A DNA stretch of 64,000 bases, from assembly GCA_963805495.1 (NCBI GenBank), contig CAWDUQ010000001.1, forward strand, positions 1,310,602 through 1,374,601, read 5' to 3'. Below are positions 10,701 to 18,500 of this stretch, piece after piece; position 1 is the first letter of the stretch; every line of letters starts with the position of its first letter. A program made the translations under genes and the position numbers. The DNA comes from DAHUXD01 sp963805495 (GTDB lineage: Bacteria > Acidobacteriota > Thermoanaerobaculia > UBA5066 > Gp7-AA6). The notes under the pieces are model-generated. The model was not told where the DNA came from and did not search any database. It saw nothing but the letters and a program-made list of their open reading frames with translations.

Positions 10701-10890
10701 GAATCCCGACGCCGTGACACGCGCGCTCGGCGACTACGTCTGGTCGATCGGCGTCAACGGAGGCACCGCCCCGGTCGACCCGACGCGGCCGGCGGGGGAG
10801 CGTGCGGCCGCCCGCTTCGGCGCCCCTCCGGCGACGTCGGGTGCACCCGCGCCGGCGGGAGCGGCTGCGGGGGCGGGCGGAACGCGCTAG
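7786..10890 (+). CDS. Membrane-anchored octahaem c-type cytochrome with coiled-coil stalk
   Basis: 1034 residues. One N-terminal transmembrane helix (about residues 24-41), then a long charged helical region (about 50-210) with heptad-like spacing that should form a coiled coil, then eight CxxCH haem-binding sites: CTTCH (256), CTPCH (300), CYRCH (355), CWGCH (383), CYGCH (506), CYACH (641), CQGCH (762) and CAQCH (872). Several are followed by mono-haem cytochrome c-like modules with a distal Met in KMPTF, KMPNL, RMPNF, HMPTF and RMPTN segments. It sits directly after the cytochrome b genes and no separate cytochrome c1 is present, so it probably takes electrons from the Rieske protein and passes them to a terminal acceptor. 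The C-terminus is Ala/Pro-rich and disordered. Confidence 0.93.
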   Translation: MPRKPPAEPIDHHYDIPRLNRAFTWTAVALTAVFIWMVIQDYSRDWKTIQRTFMRLDAKLTREAAIAARRKALDAEHAKLVGELKAARAEVAQKAGDLRRSQAKLKSLDPRIYGADQEYKFTKAAFDAALYKYEDALANRPAAAASARKDLDALRKQLDERTVRLAKLKSEETAAQAEIDLINARKKDIENTLEKQTADFRLSRQKYAGLKQDTLFNLRNSPILDMINPSLRVQQVQLPDHFINVNFMEIPRVDRCTTCHVAADRKGFEDPRIREVFRTHPRIHRMVGSESMHPANSFGCTPCHGGRDRATSFWSAGHSPETEAQKAAWTKKYDWEFDRFNENPVLPLKYAEAGCYRCHAKEAGFPEAPTLDAGMRVVESLGCWGCHRIDGLEKQGLPKVGPSLERVAAKVPRDWTTRWVMNPASFRPNTKMPTFFYQENFIDVSGPRKPDPAQKAMNERGRTENDTMVNAIVAYLYDKSRPADVPAVAGRGDAARGAKLLAERGCYGCHLADPKAERDLTGTYRQFGPNLAGVGSKASRDWIYHWILNPKEWNPDTKMPNLRLTETEALDIAEYLTTLKAPAGFENVSLPKTDEKILDSIALYFEMSTKTLFDAKADLAKMDLNAREVYTGKNLIAHYGCYACHAIPGFEDAKPIGTELTEEGSKAVHRLDFGFIHIPHTRHDWFRTKLHEPRIFDRDRARGWEEKLRMPNFRLSPRELDQVVTVVLGLQQLNAAPQVVKQLSPREAAVERGRRIVKNHNCQGCHVIEGVGGSYRSVVADVSLAPPIIQGEGAKVQSDWLFGFLQAPKTGQIRPWLEAHMPTFGFTDAELNDLTQYFASLDRASYPFLVADYATNPASWAAGKKTFELLKCAQCHPRSLEDFNRPGVDRASLAPNLQMASTRLRHDWIPDWIRRPDEWMPGTRMPTNFPKGDEGHRYSPLGQQFDAPSFAADRAEFARILGGDDNAKAFLSNPDAVTRALGDYVWSIGVNGGTAPVDPTRPAGERAAARFGAPPATSGAPAPAGAAAGAGGTR

Positions 10891-10901
10891 GAGGGCTGCC
10901 G

Positions 10902-11024
10902 GTGCTCCGGTCCCTGGACGTCGCTCTCTTCTACGCCAGTCTGGGGATCGCGGCGGCGGCGATCGTGCTCTTCCTCTGGCTGACGCGCTCGCGCGGCCCG
11001 CGTCGGCCGCCCGACGCCCGCTGA
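10902..11024 (+). CDS. 40-residue single-pass membrane protein
   Basis: GTG start at 10902 with GGAGGG 7 bases upstream. The peptide has one hydrophobic segment (VALFYASLGIAAAAIVLFLW) and a basic C-terminal tail (LTRSRGPRRPPDAR). It lies 11 bp after the octahaem cytochrome stop, in the same direction, so it is likely the last gene of the respiratory operon. Small single-helix subunits are common in bc and oxidase complexes. Assigning it as one is inference. Confidence 0.6.
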   Translation: MLRSLDVALFYASLGIAAAAIVLFLWLTRSRGPRRPPDAR

Positions 11025-11099
11025 GGCTCTCGTCCTCGAGCGGCGGGCCCGCGGGAATCCGGCGGAGGCGTCATCGCGACGCGGGGTGCCCTTCGCGGC

Positions 11100-11657
11100 T
11101 CAGATCTCGTCGTCGAGAAGGAAGGACTCCAGGATGACCTCGCCCTTGCTCCACGCCTCGTTCCACGAGGACTCCGGGCTTTCGAAGAGGATGAGGTAGA
11201 GGGTGTTGGTGCGGCTGTTGCCGAATGCGAGCCAATGCATGATGAGCGTCGGGCTTCCCTCCTCGACGCGCCGGATGCGGCGCCCATAACCCTTGAGGAC
11301 TCCGACCTCCGTTTCCCAGGTCTCCTGGACTTCGCCGGCGATTGCCATGTTCGCGATGAAGTGCCTGGCCCGTTCCTGCGCGGGGTCCACCTTGAGTGTC
11401 TGGACGTTGATCGTCAGGCCCGTCTGAAACTCGCCCGCTTTGTCGATGTCCTCCCGGGTGATGAAGAAGGCCCGGGTCCCGTCCTTGCGCTCCTCCTTGT
11501 AGAACCAGCCGTCGGGCACCAGAAACGATGCCTTGATCGACTCCATCCGTTTCCATGCGAAGCCGGCAGGCGCCGGCGGCGGATCCTGGGCGAGTGCCAC
11601 CGCGGACCCGAGAAGCAGGAGACCCGCGGCGAAGGACCCCGGCCGGCGGGATGGCAT
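11100..11657 (-). CDS. Secreted protein of unknown function
   Basis: 185 residues with a clear signal peptide (RRPGSFAAGLLLLGSAVALAQ, cleavage probably after ALA). The mature part has a compact alternating pattern (ASFLVPDGWFYKEER, AFFITREDID, GLTINVQTLKVDP, LYLILFESP) that resembles PsbP/DUF1795-type extracytoplasmic proteins, but I cannot confirm this. The ATG at 11657 is the only start that gives a signal peptide. It lies 11 bp downstream of the TlpA-type gene and is probably co-transcribed with it. It converges with the respiratory operon. Confidence 0.7.
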   Translation of the reverse strand: MPSRRPGSFAAGLLLLGSAVALAQDPPPAPAGFAWKRMESIKASFLVPDGWFYKEERKDGTRAFFITREDIDKAGEFQTGLTINVQTLKVDPAQERARHFIANMAIAGEVQETWETEVGVLKGYGRRIRRVEEGSPTLIMHWLAFGNSRTNTLYLILFESPESSWNEAWSKGEVILESFLLDDEI

Positions 11658-11668
11658 GAATTCCCCCC

Positions 11669-12205
11669 CTAGGAGGCGAGCATCTGATCGATGCGGCTGC
11701 GAAACTCCTGGCCCGTCCAGTCGACGGCGCCCTGAACGCGAAAGAGGACGCGGCCCGCCTTGTTGACGATGTAGGTCTCGGGGTACTGGGTCGTGCCGAA
11801 CCGGCGCGCGGTCGACTCGCCCGGGTCGTGGTACAGCGGCAGGTCGCTCGGCGTCTTCTTCAGGAAGTCGTCGACGTTCTTCCAGTTCTTGTCGACCGAG
11901 ACGGCGTAGAGCGCGAGGTTGCCGCGTCCCTTGTACTGCTGCCAGAACTTCGTCAGGGCCGGGATCTCCTCGACGCACGGCGGGCACCACGTCGCCCAGA
12001 AATGGACGATCATGAGCTGGTCCTTCTGATCCGCCAGGTTGGTCTTCGTTCCGGCGCGGTCGAAGATGGGGAGCTCCGGCGCCGCCGACAGGAACTGCAG
12101 CGAGCCCGAGGGCGAGGCCGGCGGCTCGAGGGATTTGATCCACACCGTGCCCGCGGACGCGGCGGCGACGGCGAAGATGAGGGTCAGGAGCGAGCGGGTC
12201 TTCAT
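11669..12205 (-). CDS. TlpA/ResA-family thiol-disulfide oxidoreductase
   Basis: 178 residues. An N-terminal signal anchor (TLIFAVAAASAGTVW) is followed by a thioredoxin fold with the active site WCPPC in HFWATWCPPCVEEIP and the cis-proline region QYPETYIVNKAG. Family members keep apocytochrome cysteines reduced for haem attachment or serve general periplasmic thiol reduction. A link with the neighbouring octahaem cytochrome is plausible but not shown. The ATG overlaps the stop of the upstream TIGR02757 gene (ATGA). Confidence 0.92.
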   Translation of the reverse strand: MKTRSLLTLIFAVAAASAGTVWIKSLEPPASPSGSLQFLSAAPELPIFDRAGTKTNLADQKDQLMIVHFWATWCPPCVEEIPALTKFWQQYKGRGNLALYAVSVDKNWKNVDDFLKKTPSDLPLYHDPGESTARRFGTTQYPETYIVNKAGRVLFRVQGAVDWTGQEFRSRIDQMLAS

Positions 12206-13137
12206 GCGCAGGTCGGTATCTTAACGCCCGCGGCGCCCCCCGGGAGGGCGGTTCGGTCGCCGCCGCGGCCCCGCCCGGCCCGGCACCCGTCCCGTACGGC
12301 GCATTCGGGGCAGCGGCTCTCGGAGAGCCGGGGCCGGCAGATGTCGAGAATCCCGATCCGGCACAGGGCGTAGTCGAAGCGGACGGGGTCGACGGGATCG
12401 AATCGAGCGAGCGCGTCGGTGATCTCCCGGGCGGTCTTCCAGCCCGCGGTCCGGCGCCGGGTCAGGCCGAGGCGCCGCGCGATGCGGTGGATGTGGGTGT
12501 CGGTCGGGACGACCAGGCTCTCGGTGGGGATTCCCGGCCAGAGCCCGAAATCCAGCGCATCGCGGCGCACCATCCAGCGCAGGTACAGGTTCCACCGCTT
12601 GCAGGCCGAGCCCGAGGCCGGATCCGGAAAGAAGAAGCGGACGGGGGAGCCGGCCGGGATGCGACGCGTTCCCAGGGCCGGCCGGTAGTCGAAGTCCTCG
12701 ATCTGCGCGACGACGCGTGACAGGAGCCCACCGGCGTCGCGGTCCTCCGGGCGCTGCGCGCCCTCGAAGAAGGCGCGCAGCGTCCCCCCGCCCGCCTCCC
12801 GCGCGCGGGTGATCGCGTAGAGGAGCGCCGCCGCGTCCCGGGCGCCGTGGAAGCGGTGGCGAAAGCCCGGAAGGGCGTCCGAGGCGAAGCGCCGGAAGTC
12901 GCGGATCGCTTCGAGCGCCGTCGCGGGCCTGGGCCCGAGCGCGCCGAGGATGGTCGCGACCGACGACTGGATCGTGCTTACCTGTCCGTAGGCGAAGGCC
13001 GTCGCGATCCAGCCCGCGACTTCGCGGTCCTCCGCCGAGGCGTAGCGCCCGACGAAGAGAATCGGATCGGTCGAGACGGTCTCGGGACCGTAGAGCCGGT
13101 AGAGCGACTCGAGGCGATCGCCGAGGAGTCGGTTCAT
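12202..13137 (-). CDS. TIGR02757 (DUF2400) family protein
   Basis: 311 residues matching the TIGR02757 family: an N-terminal LYRLYGPETVSTDPILFVGRY segment and a core with WNLYLRWMVRRDALDFGLW and VVPTDTHIHRIARRLGLTRR. The C-terminus has four cysteines in a C-x8-C-x2-C-x5-C arrangement, close to the [4Fe-4S] loop of HhH-GPD/endonuclease III proteins, so a cluster is likely. Cellular role unknown. The last two codons overlap the TlpA-type start. The gene is divergent from hflX, with about 40 bp between the starts. Confidence 0.87.
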   Translation of the reverse strand: MNRLLGDRLESLYRLYGPETVSTDPILFVGRYASAEDREVAGWIATAFAYGQVSTIQSSVATILGALGPRPATALEAIRDFRRFASDALPGFRHRFHGARDAAALLYAITRAREAGGGTLRAFFEGAQRPEDRDAGGLLSRVVAQIEDFDYRPALGTRRIPAGSPVRFFFPDPASGSACKRWNLYLRWMVRRDALDFGLWPGIPTESLVVPTDTHIHRIARRLGLTRRRTAGWKTAREITDALARFDPVDPVRFDYALCRIGILDICRPRLSESRCPECAVRDGCRAGRGRGGDRTALPGGAAGVKIPTCA

Positions 13138-13142
13138 CCCGG

Positions 13143-13170
13143 TTAGAAATACCACAGAGGCCGCTACAAT
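13143..13170 (+). promoter_or_regulatory. Putative hflX promoter giving a leaderless transcript
   Basis: A near-consensus -10 hexamer TACAAT occupies 13165-13170, with only a weak -35 (TTAGAA, 13143-13148, 16-bp spacer). Transcription would start near 13177, one base before the ATG at 13178. The -10 overlaps the alternative ATG at 13169, which supports 13178 as the real start. Confidence 0.4.
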
Positions 13171-13177
13171 GGGGGCG

Positions 13178-14422
13178 ATGCCAGCCGCCGGCCGCGAACG
13201 CGTCCTGATCGTCGGCGTGGCACCCAAGGGAGGCCTTCCGCGCGCGATGGCGGAAGACCATCTCGACGAGCTCGAGCGGCTCGTCGACACCGCCGGCGGC
13301 TCGGTCGTCGCGCGCTTCGTGAAGGAGCGCGCCGCGCCGGATCCCGCCACCTATATCGGCAAGGGCGCCGTGGAGGAGATCGGCCGGGCGGCGAAGGCCG
13401 AGCGCGCCGGTCTCGTCGTCTTCGACGACGAGCTTTCGCCGGGCCAGGCGCGCAATCTCGCGAACGCATGGGGCGAGGCAGTCCGGGTGCTCGATCGCCC
13501 GGGCCTGATCCTCGACGTCTTCGCCCTGCACGCCCGCTCGCGCGAGTCCCGCACGCAGGTCGAGCTCGCGCAGCTCCAGTACCTGCTGCCGCGCCTGGCG
13601 GGAGCCTACGGCCACCTCTCTCGGCTCGGCGGCGGCATCGGCGGCCGCGGGGCGGGCGAGCAGAAGCTCGAGCTCGACCGCCGCAAGATCCGCGACCGCA
13701 TCGCGCGGCTGCGCCGAGACCTCGAAAAGATCGAGGTCGCCCGGCTCGTCCGCCGCCGCGGTCGGCGCCGGCACCGGCAGGTCGCCATCGCCGGTTACAC
13801 CAACGCCGGCAAGACGACCCTCTTCAACCGGCTGTCGAGCGACTCGGCCTACGCCGCCGACCGCCTCTTCGCGACACTCGACGCGCGGGCCGGCCGTGGC
13901 TCGTCGCCGCGACTGTCCGGCGTCATCTTCGTCGACACGGTCGGCTTCGTCCGCAAGCTGCCGACGTCCCTCGTGGCGTCGTTTCGCTCGACGCTGTCCG
14001 AGATCCGGGACGCCGACCTCGTCGTCCACGTCGTCGACGCGTCGTCGCCGCGGGCCGACGAGGAGGAACGGGTCGCGAGCGAGACCTTCGAGGAGCTCGG
14101 TGTCCCTCCCGAGCGGGTCCTCGTCGTCGCCAACAAGATCGACCAGGGGGGAGGGGGACGCCGGCCTGGCGTGGTCCGCGTCTCCGCGAAGACGGGCGAC
14201 GGCCTTCCGAGACTCGAGGCCGAGATCCTCCGCCGACTCGCCCCGGATGCCGAGGAATTCCGCGTCCGCATCCCCTACACCAGCCCCCGTGCCATTGCCG
14301 CTGCCCGCGCCGCGTTCGAGGTGCTCGACGAGAAAGACCAGGGCGACTCACTCTCCATGCGCCTCTCCGGCGAACGCCGCTACCTCCGCCCCCTCGCTCC
14401 CTTCGTCGAGCCGCGCGGTTGA
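13178..14422 (+). CDS. hflX: HflX-family ribosome-associated GTPase
   Basis: About 414 residues. The N-terminal HflX domain contains the glycine-rich signature PDPATYIGKGAVEEI and SRESRTQVELAQLQYLLPRL, then a helical linker and a Ras-like G domain with G1 GYTNAGKTTL, G3 DTVGFVRKLP and G4 NKID, and the SAKTGDG G5-like segment. HflX binds the ribosome and rescues stalled or heat-damaged 70S particles by splitting them. The frame is also open from ATG 13169; I prefer 13178 because a TACAAT -10 box covers the first ATG. It is monocistronic: a long hairpin-rich gap follows. Confidence 0.95.
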   Translation: MPAAGRERVLIVGVAPKGGLPRAMAEDHLDELERLVDTAGGSVVARFVKERAAPDPATYIGKGAVEEIGRAAKAERAGLVVFDDELSPGQARNLANAWGEAVRVLDRPGLILDVFALHARSRESRTQVELAQLQYLLPRLAGAYGHLSRLGGGIGGRGAGEQKLELDRRKIRDRIARLRRDLEKIEVARLVRRRGRRRHRQVAIAGYTNAGKTTLFNRLSSDSAYAADRLFATLDARAGRGSSPRLSGVIFVDTVGFVRKLPTSLVASFRSTLSEIRDADLVVHVVDASSPRADEEERVASETFEELGVPPERVLVVANKIDQGGGGRRPGVVRVSAKTGDGLPRLEAEILRRLAPDAEEFRVRIPYTSPRAIAAARAAFEVLDEKDQGDSLSMRLSGERRYLRPLAPFVEPRG

Positions 14423-14864
14423 ACGACCCGCCACTCTTCAACATCCGTTCGCGGCGCGAGGACTCTCCGCGAGCGCAGCGGAGGACGCCTCGCGCCGCGG
14501 GAGCGAACGCGGGGTCCGGGATCAGGCGAGCGATCGAGCCGGCATCCCGGCGAGCTGCTCACCGGTGCGGCCGAAGGCCGCAGATCCCGCACCCCGCGTT
14601 CGCGACGGAAAAACATAGGGGGGAATCGGCGCCGATTCCCCCCTCTCCCGTCATGCCGGAACTCCCATGCCGGCACTCTTCTTGGCAAATGGTGATTACA
14701 AGACCCGTACCAGTCGCTTCCGTGAAGCAGACCGTTGATTTCTCAATGACTTGCGCCAACCGGCGAACGGTGTTCCGCCAAACCGCGGCGCGCCGAGCGC
14801 CGTGGGCCGACAAAATTTGTCGACGCGCGGTTAGAATCCCGGCTCCCGTGGAGGTGGAGGACGC
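14423..14864. repeat. Hairpin-rich intergenic block downstream of hflX
   Basis: No gene is seen in these 442 bp. Hairpin one pairs CGCGGCGCGAGG (14450-14461) with CCTCGCGCCGCG (14488-14499) with an inner CTCCGC/GCGGAG stem; its outer arm is nearly the same as hairpin II at 6585-6635. Hairpin two pairs GCGAACGCGGGGT (14503-14515) with ACCCCGCGTTCGC (14591-14603), also perfect, and encloses a GCGGCC/GGCCGC stem. The remaining 14604-14860 is lower in GC and carries a possible TAGAAT -10 box near 14832 ahead of the lipoprotein gene. Confidence 0.7.
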
Positions 14865-15080
14865 ATGAAGCTCGCGCGCTGGATCGGCCTTTCGCTCGCC
14901 GTCGTCGTTGTCGCGGCCTCCGCCTGCGGCAAGAAGGCGTCGCACGGGACCGGCCACGCCGCCGGACCCGTGACGACGCCGGCGCCCCCGCCCACACCCG
15001 ACACGACGCCGATCGAGGCCCTGCGCACCCCGGCAGGCCTGGTCTTGAAAATCACGCCCGCGCCGACGATGGCGCCGTGA
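14865..15080 (+). CDS. Small lipoprotein
   Basis: 71 residues with a type II signal sequence: KLARWIGLSLAVVVVAASAC, giving a lipid-modified Cys at residue 20, followed by a Gly/His/Pro-rich and Thr-rich tail with no recognisable domain. A strong GGAGGTGGAGG ribosome site precedes the ATG. Its stop overlaps the GTG start of the following zinc-ribbon gene. Function unknown. Confidence 0.7.
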   Translation: MKLARWIGLSLAVVVVAASACGKKASHGTGHAAGPVTTPAPPPTPDTTPIEALRTPAGLVLKITPAPTMAP

Positions 15081-15289
15081 AGACCGCCGGACCGGTCGGC
15101 CTTGCCCCGAAACCGGGCCGGGCGACTTCCGTGGAACCGAGGCTCGCCGCCATCACATGCCCGCCGTCGTCCTCGGAGCCGTCCCGGACCTGCCCCAACT
15201 GCGGCGCCGCGCTCTTCGAGCTCAAGTGCAAGCTGCTCTGCCCGAACCGGGCCTGCGGCTACTACCTGAGCTGCTCGGACTTCTACTAG
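15077..15289 (+). CDS. Small zinc-ribbon protein
   Basis: 70 residues, of which the last 33 form a compact treble: CPNCGAALFELKC, then LLCPNRACGYYLSCSDFY. The CPxCG...CPxxxCG arrangement is typical for binding one structural zinc. Similar short proteins ending in SCSDF(Y) occur widely in environmental bacteria without known function (recalled, not searched). The N-terminal 35 residues are low in structure; a GTG at 15131 in the same frame could be the true start. The GTG at 15077 overlaps the lipoprotein stop. Confidence 0.6.
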   Translation: MKTAGPVGLAPKPGRATSVEPRLAAITCPPSSSEPSRTCPNCGAALFELKCKLLCPNRACGYYLSCSDFY

Positions 15290-15367
15290 GGCCGAGCCGC
15301 CCTCCCCGCCCGGGCTCTCGTTTCTCGACGGGTCGTTCACGCAATTCGGCGATGTGAAACTCCGGCC

Positions 15368-15464
15368 GCAGGGGCGGCCCTTGTGGCCGCCCGCTGACAC
15401 GCTGACGACTCGCGTGCCGCCCCTCGATGGACACGGGAGGGGGCGCCCGCAAGGGGCGCCCCTA
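15368..15464. repeat. Inverted pair of GGGGCG-CCCTTG-type repeats (REPIN-like)
   Basis: Copy A (15368-15392) reads GCAGGGGCGGCCCTTGTGG and continues to GCCC. Copy B (15439-15464) is the same motif in the opposite orientation with a GCAAGG core. The two face each other across about 46 bp. The rest of 15290-15538 has no gene. A 16-bp exact match to copy A also lies at 3658-3673, upstream of the ferredoxin gene. Confidence 0.6.
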
Positions 15465-15538
15465 CGTTCCGGGGCGCGGCGGTTTCAGGGGTCGCTTCAC
15501 GAAGCGAGCGCCGGCACAGTGAACAACGTCTCGAGAAT

Positions 15539-18500
15539 TCACACCGAGCGGGAGATCGCGGCGGCGGCGGCAGGCGCGTCGAGAACGGCGCGCACCCGGT
15601 GCGCGAGGGTGTCCGGTGTGAACGGCTTCTGGAGGAAGGCGATGCCGCTCACGAGCACCCCGGCGGAGGCCGGCGAGTCGTCGGGATATCCCGAAACGAA
15701 GAGGACGTGGAGGTCGGGCCGCTCGGCCGTCAGCCGGTTCGCGAGCTCCGGTCCCGACGCCCCGGGCATGACGACGTCCGTCAGGAGGAGGTCGAGGCGG
15801 CCGGAGTGCTTCGCGAGGAGCTCCAGGGCGTCCTCGGCGCTGGCGGCCTGCAGGACCGAATAGCCCCGTTGCTCGAGGCAACGGCGCGTCAGGTCGCGCA
15901 CGGCCGCCTCGTCCTCGACGAGAAGGATCGTCTCCGAGCCTCTCCCGGGCGCCGCGGGGGCCGCGACGGCGGCGACCGGGTCCACGGCGGCCGCGGCCCT
16001 CGGAAGGTAGATCGCGAACGTCGCGCCGCGCCCCGGCTCGCTCGCGACGAAGACCTGGCCGCCGCTCTGCCGCACGATGCCGTAGACCGTGGCGAGGCCG
16101 AGGCCGGTGCCGTGAGGCTTCTCCTTGGTCGTGAAGAAGGGCTCGAAGATGCGCTTCTGGATCTCGGGATCGATGCCGACGCCCGAGTCGACGACCGACA
16201 GCACGACGTAGGGTCCGGCGGGCGCGCCGAAGTGGAGCCGCGCGTTGCCGGACTCCACGTCGGCATTCTGCGTCCGGATCGTCAGCGTGCCGCCGTCGGC
16301 CATGGCGTCTCGCGCGTTGACGACGAGGTTGACGAGGACCTGCTCCAGCTGGCCAGGGTCCGCCCGGACGGTGCCGAGCGACGGGTCGAGCTGGGTCACG
16401 AGTCGGATGGGCTCGCCGATCAGACGGGACAGCATCCGTGTGGCTTCCGCGATGAGGGCGTTGACGTCCAGCAGCTTCGGCTCGAAGAGCTGCTTGCGCG
16501 AGAAGGCGAGGAGTTGCCGCGTCAGGTTCGCCGCCCGTTCGCCGGCCTTCTGGATCTCTTCGATCTCTTCGCGGAGGGGTTCGTGGGGCGAGAGCTGGTT
16601 GAGAGCCATGTTGCTATAGCCGAGAACCGTGGTCAGCAGATTGTTGAAATCGTGGGCGATGCCGCCGGCGAGCTGTCCGATCGCTTCCATCTTCTGGGAC
16701 TGCCGCAGCTGCTCCTCGAGGTGCTTCCGGTCGGTGATGTCGGTGACCGTGCCCTCGACGATGACCTCGCCCGCCCGTTCGTCGGCGAGCAGGGCCGCGT
16801 TCTCCAGCGTCCAGACGGGACTGCCGTCCTTGCGCTGCCCCCGCATCTCGTGATTGACGAGGCTGCGGTCCTTCAGCAGCGCGTCGAGGAACTCGCGTCG
16901 GCGGTCGCCGGCGGGGTAGAGCGTGCGCACGTCGCGGTCGATCAGGTCCTCGCGGGACCGGTAGCCGAACATGTGGGCGAGCGCGTCGTTGCACTCGAGG
17001 ATCCGACCCGTGAGCGTGGTCCGGTAGACCCCGGCGAGGTTGCGTTCGAAGAGGAGACGGTAACGCTCCTCGGACTCGCGCACGGCCTCCTGGGCGCGTT
17101 TGCGATCGATTGCGACCGCGATCTGCTGCGAGACGAACGTGAGCACGTCCTTCTCGGTCGGGCCGTAGCGGAACCGGGGGTCGTAGCTCTGCACGACGAG
17201 AACGCCAAACGTCCGGCCACGGCTCTTCAGAGGCACGCCGAGCCAGTCAACCGACGGCGCGCCGACCGACTCCACCTCGCCGGTGGCGAGGAGCGCGGGA
17301 AACTCCTCGTCGGTAACGAGGAGCGGCTCGCCCGTGCGGAGGACCTTCTCGGTCAGGCCCTTCCGGAGCGGGCGCGTGACGGGCGGGGGATCCACTTCGT
17401 CCACGCAGTACGGGAACGAGAGCGTCGCGGAGACGGGATCGTGGAGCGCGACGTAGAAGTTGCGGGCGTACATCAGCTCCCCGACGATGCCGTGGATCGC
17501 GGCGTAGAACTCGTCGAGGTCCTCGGCGGCGCTGGTCGTCGCAGCGATGGAGTAGAGGGCGGAACGCACCTTCTCGGCGTGCTTGCGCTGGGAGATGTCG
17601 GTCACGCTGCCGCGCACGAGGCGCCGGGTCGCGGAGGGCAGGCGCACCAGCCGTACTTCGCAGGGAACGTCGCGTCCGGCGGAGTCGCGATGCGTCCACT
17701 CGAAGACCGGGGTTCCGCCGCCGAGGGCCTCCTGGATCTTTTCCCGGACGCCCCTGGTGGAGGGCCGGCCGTCGGGTTGGTTCGGCGGCGACAGCGCCTC
17801 GGGCCCGGTTTCGAGGAGGGCCTCGCGCGGAAGACCGTAGAGCCGGACCGCGTTCTCGTTGACTTCGATGAAGCGGCCCGTTTCGACGTCGAACACGACG
17901 ATCGCCTCGGGGGCGTGCTCGACCTGGACGCGATAGCGGGCCTCGCTCTCGCCCAGGGCCTGCTCGGCCCGCCGCCGGTCGGTGATGTCGATCGAGGAGC
18001 CGATGTAGCCGGCGAAAACTCCGGAGGGCGTGTAGCGCGGGTGTCCCGTGTCGAAGATCCACCGATACTCGCCGTCGTGGCGGCGGAGCCGGTACTCCAT
18101 CGAGAAGGGCGTCCGGGTGGACCGCGCGGCCTTCTCGATCTTCATGATCCGCGCGAGGTCGTCGGGATGGACCCCGTCCTGCCAGCCGAGCCCGAGTTCG
18201 TCCTCGAGCGGCCGCCCGGTGAAGTCGAGCCACGGCTTGCTGAAGTACGTGCAGTGGGCGCTCTCGTCGTCGAGCCAGATCATCACGGGCGCGGCGTCGG
18301 CCATGAACCGGAACCGCTCCTCACTCTCGCGCACCGCGTCCTCGGCCGCCCGGCGCTCGGAGATGTCGATGACAGAGCCGATGAAGCCCTCGAATTCGCC
18401 CGCCTGCGTCAGACGAGGCATCGCGGTTTCGAGGACCCACCGGTACTCGCCGTCGTGGCGGCGCAGCCGGTAGTCGATATGGAACGGCCGCTCGACGGCG

